Of a stretch of DNA of 64,000 bases, positions 57,518 to 64,000 are shown in pieces (the stretch's first letter is position 1; every line of letters starts with the position of its first letter). Under the pieces are notes generated by a model, which was not told the origin of the DNA, did no database searches, and saw only the letters and a program-made list of their open reading frames with translations. The translations under genes and the position numbers were made by a program. The stretch is from Enoplosus armatus (lineage: Eukaryota > Chordata > Actinopteri > Centrarchiformes > Enoplosidae): the NCBI RefSeq assembly GCF_043641665.1, contig NC_092196.1:799001-863000 (forward strand), read 5' to 3'.

Positions 57518-58622
57518 CACCATGGGGACACGAAAAGACCAGGCCTGCAAGGTGGGTTGGCCAAGACGCCAGTTCTGAGTCGATTGATTAATGTCCAACA
57601 ATTTTGAGTCGTTTCATTTGTTTTTCCAAGTAAAAATGCCACAAAAAAAAATGTTATATAACAAGTATAAAAAAGTAATAATGTGTCATCTTGGGCTCTG
57701 GGAATTTGTGGATGGCATTTTTCACTATTATATAACATTTCACCCGCTAAATAATTATTAGTTGCAGCCCTAATCACTTTCTCAGTCTGTCGGCCTGCAC
57801 CGCGATTTCACATAAATTGCATCTAGTGTGTTTTAGCATCCAAACACGTGGTCAGGTAGGCCCTTGCGACAACTACAGGTGTGTCTGTGATTTGCCAAAC
57901 ATGTGACTAAACGCTTGCATGTAGCGGCAACCCAGGTCTGTCGATCCCTGACGTCTCACTGTGGTCAGTGTGAACTCATGCTTGGTTCAGTTTAGTTTCC
58001 TTTTAAAGTGTCACACTTCTTTCTTGAGGCTTAAGCAGCAAAGATGGCACTCGGCTACGGTGGCGCTAATGCCAAGCTTGCAACAAACTCTACAGTTGCT
58101 GTAATCAAAAACACACCTGTTGAAAAGCTACCTGAAACAAATGTGCGTAGAATTTTTTTTTCAAACAAAGAGGCCCCGATCAAAAGAGGGACCCAAGCAC
58201 TCGCAGTCTCCAGCCCAGAGTGGTCTCACTGCTTCAGGTTACACGAAGGATCAGCAGTACACGTCAGGTTTTGGTGCCAGTGTTGCCATTTTGCACAGAC
58301 AACCATAATGGAAACGTTCATGGGACGAAATGGCATGACAACGTATTGTATGCATAAAATGCGATTGAACTGCCTCGTGTAAGAAACTGAACCCTTGACC
58401 CTGACAGTGTTGTGAGGTTTAATTCCAGTAGCTAACTCCTCAGTTTGGGGCGTCTGTGGGGACCTCTGTGAGTTTCATTATTGTTAAACCTATCTATCTC
58501 AAACAACTGACATGGAATCCCAGTGTTCTTCACCTCCTGGCAAACAGTATGGACTCTGTGTTCGGGGTGAGCAGGGTTGTCAGTTTGACCGCATGGCACT
58601 GTGTGGGAGTACAACAGCCCGC
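57516..58622. other. Unassigned
   Basis: AT-rich to 57780, then mixed. The 112-codon frame at 58044-58382 has no known domain. Confidence 0.45.
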
Positions 58623-58625
58623 TGT

Positions 58626-58650
<25 letters not shown>
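58623..58650 (+). repeat. GT microsatellite
   Basis: Fourteen GT units. Confidence 0.95.
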
Positions 58651-58656
<6 letters not shown>

Positions 58657-58689
58657 TGTGAGCCTCAGGCAGGCAGCAGGAATGTGTCA

Positions 58690-58930
58690 GCCCGGTGATG
58701 AATGAAGCCCAGGCCGCCGAGCCCTGTGGACGAGCTGCATCCGCGGGGCTCACCTGCACCGCGGGGCTCACCTGCCTCCGGGCAAATTCGGGCTCCTGCG
58801 CGAGGTTTCTTTGCCCCCACCGCCGGGGCTGCGCGGCTTTAAGGAGGAGGACGGATGCTGCGGCGTTACAGACAGCTAATGCTTCCTCTGGCGTCCGGCA
58901 CGCAGTGCTGAACGGATCGCTGTGAAAAGC
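58690..58930. other. CpG-rich patch with an 18-base tandem duplication
   Basis: CG dinucleotides are frequent. CCGCGGGGCTCACCTGC occurs at 58741-58757 and again at 58759-58775. Could be a small CpG island or an exon of unknown type; no domain seen in the 76-codon frame. Confidence 0.4.
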
Positions 58931-59255
58931 AGCAGGCTAACGCTGGCTCATATTTGTCTGTGTTATTCTGCTCTAGCAGCCGCTGCGCAGCTATTCAACC
59001 TTCACGTCCGGATCCAGTAGCTGAAATGTGACCGGCCAGTTTTTTAAGCACTTTTGCCTGATTTTTGGGAAATTGTAAATGTACTAAACCAACCAATTAA
59101 ACCGACCAGCTACAAAAAAAATATAAACAACGTATACATTGTAATGTAAATAACCTGTAATTGTAAAGTAGCAACATCCACAAATAATCTTGAAATTACT
59201 TCCTTAAAACCATTTCCCATATTGGATGGGTGACATGTTCCTTCACTACCTCGAA

Positions 59256-59280
59256 AACACACACACACACACACACACAC
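59256..59280 (+). repeat. CA microsatellite
   Basis: Twelve CA units just before repeat family C. Confidence 0.95.
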
Positions 59281-59311
59281 TGTACTTTGTTTTCAAGTCA
59301 ATCCCACACGC

Positions 59312-59595
59312 GTCGTCCCGCTGCTCCAAATACTCACCACAGCACCAAACGTGGATTCATCCGCCGCTGAAAATAGTCCCCAACATCTCCTGTTTGAGTA
59401 GAGTTTGATTAAAAACTACAGTGTCCAGCTGTTTTAGGAAATTACTGAGACTTAGAGATTAAGAAAAATACGAAACTAAGTACGTATTTGTGCGCTCATT
59501 TTTTCATTTTTTATTTAGAGATTTATATCTTCAATATTAACCAACGGGCTTGGGGCTGAGTACCACAGACAGGGTAGGGAAGTCAGGAAGGAATA
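59312..59595 (+). repeat. Dispersed repeat family C, copy 3 (most complete)
   Basis: Contains both the AACGTGGATTCATCCGCCGC part shared with 44.4 kb and the GGGCTTGGGGCTGAGTACCA part shared with 17.3 kb, so it joins the two other fragments into one family. Confidence 0.7.
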
Positions 59596-60252
59596 AGAGG
59601 CGGACTGTAACACATTCTTTGGTTTTGTTCTGGGATTTGTTGAAAATGAGAAAAATATAGAATAACACCAGACTTTTGTCACTCATTTTTCAAACTATTT
59701 CAACTGTTATGTTTTTTCAGGACATAACTTCTGGCCTTTGTGGTTCCATGAGATCTACTTGAAACATGTTTTACTTATCCTTTAGTGTTACCTTTGTAAA
59801 AACACTACAGTAGTAAATACAGAGACTACCACATCATAAAAAAGAGGTAAACTACTGAATGTGATGAATTAAAATATGCCAAAGTTGTCTCAAAATCAAT
59901 AATAATGTATAAACATACAGATGTATTTGTCTCACTCTCCTCCCACTCATCTGATACTCATCATTCTCTCTCTATCCTGCCACCTCCTTCACTGACACCC
60001 CCCCCCCCCCCACCCAATATATACACACATGCCCCCCACCTCACCCCCTCCCATCTGAGATAACCCACATGATGGTGATGACAAGCTGACCTCTCTCTCT
60101 CTCTCTCTCCCCCCCTCTCTGTTCTCAGATTTCCCACCATGCCGTGCTGCAGACAAGATGCGGCGTCATCTCCGCCTGTCCTCCCTGCAACCTCTGAAAC
60201 TCTGACCCCTACACACACACACACAGACACACACACACACACACACACACAC
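59596..60252 (+). repeat. Unassigned AT-rich DNA, then C, CT and CA tracts
   Basis: Nothing recognised to 59930. C14 at 59998-60011, CT at 60089-60120, CA at 60213-60252 with one CAGA. Confidence 0.85.
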
Positions 60253-61208
60253 GCTGCAGGCCTACAGCTCACCGTGCCGCCAGCCTCCCACTCACTCCAC
60301 AGGTGGAGAGTTTGTCCCCGGGGCTGGATGTAAATCACAAACACACCCGGTCTACAGGATGCACTCAGGCGCCCATGTGTGCGTCGACGTTACCGGTTGC
60401 CGTTGTAATTCCTCTTCTCTATACTGGCTTATCTCCTAACTTCTTACCGTGTAGTCCCACTTCACAGCCAGTAAGGAGAGGGGGGAAAGGCTACAGCAAC
60501 CCAAAACTGCTTCAATGTAAAACTGGCACTTGAGTATCGTATTAATCTTTTACTTTAACACAACTGCGATGCTAAGGTTAACTAAGAGTTTCCACCATAG
60601 CCATCGGAAACTCAAAATATCCCTTGAGTGACTCATTTCTTTTTTTTCCCCTTTTACATTTACATGTTTCATCATGTGACAAAAAATGGCCAAGATATTT
60701 AAATAAATGCAACGCCTGCCCCCGTCCCATCTTGCATACGCGAAAGCATGATTCTCATATCAAATGCATATTGCCCTATCTCCGTTTAAAGACATCAGGC
60801 ATGGAGTTTGAAGCCAGCACTTTCGGGGGGAAATCTGACTCAGTTTTTACGTAGGGGGGACGTCTTGAACCTTCGATCCCGCCGGCGTGATTGGAGGTTA
60901 AAGGACGTGTTTTACTGTTTGCTCTTTTCATGTTTGTGTCCAGGTTTCTCGGTCCGAACACTGACAGGCCGCTGTTTACGGATTAATAGGAACATTACTT
61001 CAGGTTTCGGTGTGTTTTGTGGATTAACAGCTGAATTAAATCTCACAGTATCGAGTGTATTTGTCATCCTGTCACAGTGTTGGCTCCGTGGAGTCGTACT
61101 TATGAAAATGTCTCTGCTGTCAGCGCAGTAAAATGGTGATGGCTGACGACCTGCGTAACACACATAACTGACGGGCAGAAATAAAGACTCGTGTCGCTGC
61201 TGGACCTA
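60253..61208. other. Unassigned
   Basis: Single-copy-looking DNA. The frame at 60808-61131 has no recognised domain. Confidence 0.45.
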
Positions 61209-61428
61209 CACACACACACACACACACACACACACCATCTCCTGGTAATGTGCTGGGTCAGGTGTTGAGGAGAGAAATGTCAAGAATCTCTTGGCCCCAA
61301 CCTCAGTGTGACCCCAACAAAGGTCAGCAAAGGTCAACAGAGGTCAACGAAACCTGACTCTGAGGATCTAGGCTATCTCTGTACACACACACACACGCAC
61401 ACACACACACACATACACACGCACACAC
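61209..61428 (+). repeat. Two CA arrays
   Basis: CA at 61209-61235 and 61383-61428 (with CG and TA interruptions), flanking the DR4 array. Confidence 0.93.
61321..61346 (+). promoter_or_regulatory. Three perfect half-sites in tandem DR4
   Basis: AGGTCA-gcaa-AGGTCA-acag-AGGTCA. Every half-site is perfect and both spacers are four bases, the arrangement bound by thyroid-hormone-receptor/RXR and LXR/RXR. A 10-base tandem duplication could also produce it. Confidence 0.45.
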
Positions 61429-63105
61429 AGATGGTAGGTGGTGGTGATACTGTCAGGCTGTCAAGTCAACCTGTGAAAGAGGACAGGCGGGCTGAGAAAA
61501 GCCTGTGACACATAAATAACGAATAAACGCTCCCATTTTTATATCTCAGCGTTTTGTCTTGTTTTGTTGTTTTGTACATGGCTATATTGTTTAAATCTAC
61601 CCTAGGGAAATTCTTTATGTCCTTTGTAAATCAGCACAAAATAAATAAATAAATGAATACGTTTGAAATTTAAACCCAACCAAAAGCATCTGAAAGACCT
61701 ATAGCCCTGGCGATTCCCCATATTACTAAGTTCACACAGACCGAGCGGGCATGACAGATAAAGAAGAGACATTAAAGAGGAAGGACAACCGGACGGTGAA
61801 AAAAAGAGAAAAATAGCTGGAAGGATGAATGATGGGGATGACGTTTGACCACCTTTTACCCTCTGCCCTCTCTCTGTCTGTCCATGTCTCTTTCAGCTCA
61901 AGCTTATCTCATTCTCCGCTTTGCTTTTTTTTTTTCTTTTTCTTTTTACAGTTTTCTTTTATTTATTTACAACCGACATTCATTTTTTCCGACTGAGAGT
62001 AGACGGCCTAACCGTTGACCTTCCTCCGACCTGAAGCCGCCGCAGCGAAACAAGCTGCGCCCCTCACCTGCCGTACAAATCAACCAGGCTGTTATGAGGT
62101 GTTGTCAGTGCTCTCTGCGTTATGCAACGTTTCATACTACGGGTGTGACTTTTATTTGGAGTGAATTCTCCCAATGTGTAGTTCCCAATGATGTAACTTG
62201 GACCTGCCAGCTGCTGCCAATCAAACAGACCATTGGCTGAGACAAAAAAAAAGCATTTCTGACATTTCCCTGAAGACCTTTTATCTCCTTTTAACTATAA
62301 AACTTTTCCACAATCCCCCAAAAGACATACCCAAAACATAATGGTTACTGTGCTTGAGAACACTTTTGAATAAAGTCATGTTCCTGGTCTCTTCTACGAG
62401 GTAACTCTCGAGAGTTTTACCATCAAAAAGTTAGAATACGTCAATAGAGTGATCAAATCAAATTTACGCATTTAAACATGGCACGTACATTAAACATTAA
62501 GGTTTACACATCCTCCCATATTTTCAAATGAGGTGAAATTTAGCAAGCAAATGACAGATTTGTTTGGTTTTTTCAAAGTGGACACCCAAAAACAAATATT
62601 TGGAGACTCTCTGTAATGATATAAGAGCTCTAAAATACCATATATTTAGTACAATATCAACAAAATTGCATAAACTACTATCAAAAAATTTGCTCTGAAA
62701 TGGTCTTCCAAAATGTCTGTGCAGTAAAAGTGCCAGAATGGGACCATTCCTCATTGGCAATACCGTTGCCTTGAATTCGTAATGTTTTCAGCCAGTCCCC
62801 CTTTAACATTGAGCTTATGGAACCCAAGGATAGCCGGTGTTCCTGTGATCTATTTCAGTCCAATTTATGTTAAAAACAAACCGACAGAAGCGTACGAGTG
62901 TTACATCTGCTTCTCCAGGTGTTGACGCGTGGTGGACCTGGGTCACTGCTGCTCTCCTCGGAGCTCTGATCGAGGAAAAAAAGGGGACCAGGCTGAATCA
63001 GCGGCCATGACCCCGGTAAGGTCCCCGAACAATACTTTAAGAAACAGTGATGTAAAATGTCGGCCGTGTCGGTAATAACAGTGAGTCGAGAAACAAACTA
63101 AGGAC
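61429..63105. other. Unassigned; one possible exon
   Basis: A minus-strand DR5-like pair (one mismatch) is at 62016-62032. A 97-base segment 62919-63015 has a pyrimidine-rich AG before it and GTAAGG after it. It is closed by stops in all frames, so it would be a terminal or untranslated exon at best. Confidence 0.4.
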
Positions 63106-63540
63106 AGAGCTCAGTCACAAGTCACGGGGAGCCATAAAAGGAGGATGGACTACTGCAAACCTGGCAATTAACCAATGACCCGGCTGCCACAGAGAGACAA
63201 ACGGGAAGTCGTGCAGTAAGTGGCGACGAATCGCGAGGTTAAAGAGTCCTAACTGGCAACTTTAAGGCTGCAGCTGACACGATAAGGGGGGGCGGGGGGT
63301 GACTGTAAACTGGCAACCTTGAAAGTGACCTGGCAACGACGAGGGTACATACAAAAATGACGAAAGGCCTCAGTCATGTGTCAGTTGGAGCTATAAAAGG
63401 GGAATGAACAGCTCCCAAACCTGGCAGCCCCCACACCTCACCCGACAACAATGACGTTAACGGACACGAGGAAAGATCTCGATCACGGCTCCGCTGGAAC
63501 CATAAAAGGAGGATAGCGTCTTCTCACCTGGCAACCCCGG
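63106..63540 (+). repeat. Decayed minisatellite with CATAAAAGGAGGAT and ACCTGGCAAC words
   Basis: Three diverged units begin CTCAGTCAC / CTCAGTCATG / CTCGATCACG at about 63109, 63370 and 63478. Each contains GA(G/A)C(C/T)ATAAAAGG and, 20-25 bases on, A(C)CTGGCA(A/G). Extra CTGGCAAC words at 63255, 63311 and 63331 suggest a lost unit in the wider gap. Confidence 0.65.
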
Positions 63541-63920
63541 GTCTTAATGATGGCCCGTGTTCCCCCAGGCGAGTCAGAGGTGGTCGCGGCGGTCGCTGGC
63601 GGACGGTAACGCGCGGTCACGACCTTCATCGTCTGGCCTGACCAGGAGGCGGCGCAGACGGGACACAGTAGCGCTAACTGCAGCCGTGATCTGTCTTTGG
63701 TGTGAACCTTTCTACATAGATTGTTTTTTTTTGGTCTCAAAGCAATAACAACAAATCACCATTAACATGTCTAGGTAGGTCTTCCTTGGGATTTCCTGTT
63801 CAATTTTTCATGAAGTTTTAATGGAACTGTTTCACTGTCGACTACCTATAAAGGCCCCACAATCTATGTTGATCATTTATTTTAGTAGACGAAGAGCGCA
63901 TTAATCTTACTGAGCACATT
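63541..63920. other. CpG-rich patch then AT-rich DNA
   Basis: CG-rich over 63560-63680, with an Arg-rich 63-codon frame lacking any known domain; nothing recognised afterwards. Confidence 0.4.
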
Positions 63921-63939
63921 GTGTGTGTGTGTGTGTGTG
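63921..63939 (+). repeat. Short TG array
   Basis: Nine TG units. Confidence 0.9.
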
Positions 63940-63950
63940 GTCTAATGTAG

Positions 63951-64000
63951 GGTGCTTTCACGCCTAAACCGTCCGGTACGGTTCAGATGGCGGCTCTGGT
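63951..64000 (+). mobile_element. Possible start of a dispersed element cut by the window edge
   Basis: AGGGTGCTTTCACGCCTAAA then CCGTCCGGTACGGTTC resembles the 'GGTGCTTTCACACCT..GGTTCGGTTC' terminus of a fish inverted-repeat element. Only one end is present. Confidence 0.4.

Noticed and set aside
58044..58382. Coding exon starting MALGYGGANAK
   Set aside because: No recognised domain, biased use and a T10 run inside; no splice context that convinces.
61951..61975. Splice acceptor TTTTTCTTTTTACAG
   Set aside because: Strong pyrimidine tract but followed by AT-rich non-coding sequence with stops in all frames.

Overview
The window looks like non-coding nuclear DNA of a ray-finned fish, most likely a percomorph teleost. 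Dinucleotide CA/TG arrays are exceptionally dense. Long poly-G and poly-C runs are common. Several dispersed repeats are of kinds I know from teleost genomes: a broken LINE with the 'ERSQL.WF..LIRMPPGRLP' C-terminal signature, short inverted-repeat elements, and 3' tails of the 'GGGGATCAATAAA..TTCTGATTCTGA' type. There are no operons, ribosome binding sites, CRISPR arrays or convincing tRNA/rRNA genes. I found no intact protein-coding gene; the long open frames are read-through of microsatellites or pyrimidine tracts. The species guess rests on recall of repeat families, not on a search.

Three decayed coding remnants are supported. (1) At 55.78-56.13 kb (+) there is an intronless, frameshifted, 5'-truncated copy of PRXL2A (FAM213A, the selenoprotein U family in fish), best explained as a retropseudogene. 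(2) At 24.71-25.00 kb (+) lies the C-terminal half of a Tc1/IS630-type DDE transposase, with the WD..xFH and NP.IEE motifs still readable. (3) At 43.36-43.90 kb (-) lies the 3' end of a teleost non-LTR retrotransposon.

Layout. 0-7.6 kb: nested dispersed repeats, a short inverted-repeat element (4.33-4.69 kb) and several microsatellites. 7.6-10.9 kb: almost free of microsatellites. 10.9-20 kb: mixed repeats, poly-G runs and an AT-rich stretch at 14.6-15.6 kb. 21.5-28.2 kb: dense CA/TG arrays, polypurine and polypyrimidine tracts and the transposase relic. 28.6 kb: a strong 23-bp hairpin. 30.0-31.3 kb: single-copy AT-rich blocks with many homeodomain-like cores between TG arrays, possibly conserved regulatory DNA. 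31.6-36 kb: more dispersed repeats. 36-50 kb: the heaviest microsatellite load, the LINE and a 26-base G run. 50-56 kb: mostly unassigned, with a GATA tetranucleotide array, a second copy of the 4.3-kb element and a pyrimidine tract. 56-61.5 kb: CA/CT arrays. 63.1-63.5 kb: a decayed minisatellite.

The main non-coding surprise is an excess of direct repeats of the nuclear-receptor half-site RGGTCA at the canonical spacings 1, 4 and 5. They include a five-half-site run at 42.52 kb and three half-sites in DR4 at 61.32 kb. Candidate CTCF cores (four, all on the + strand) and possible conserved blocks fit a regulatory desert or a long intron, but that is inference. No new biological system is demonstrated here.
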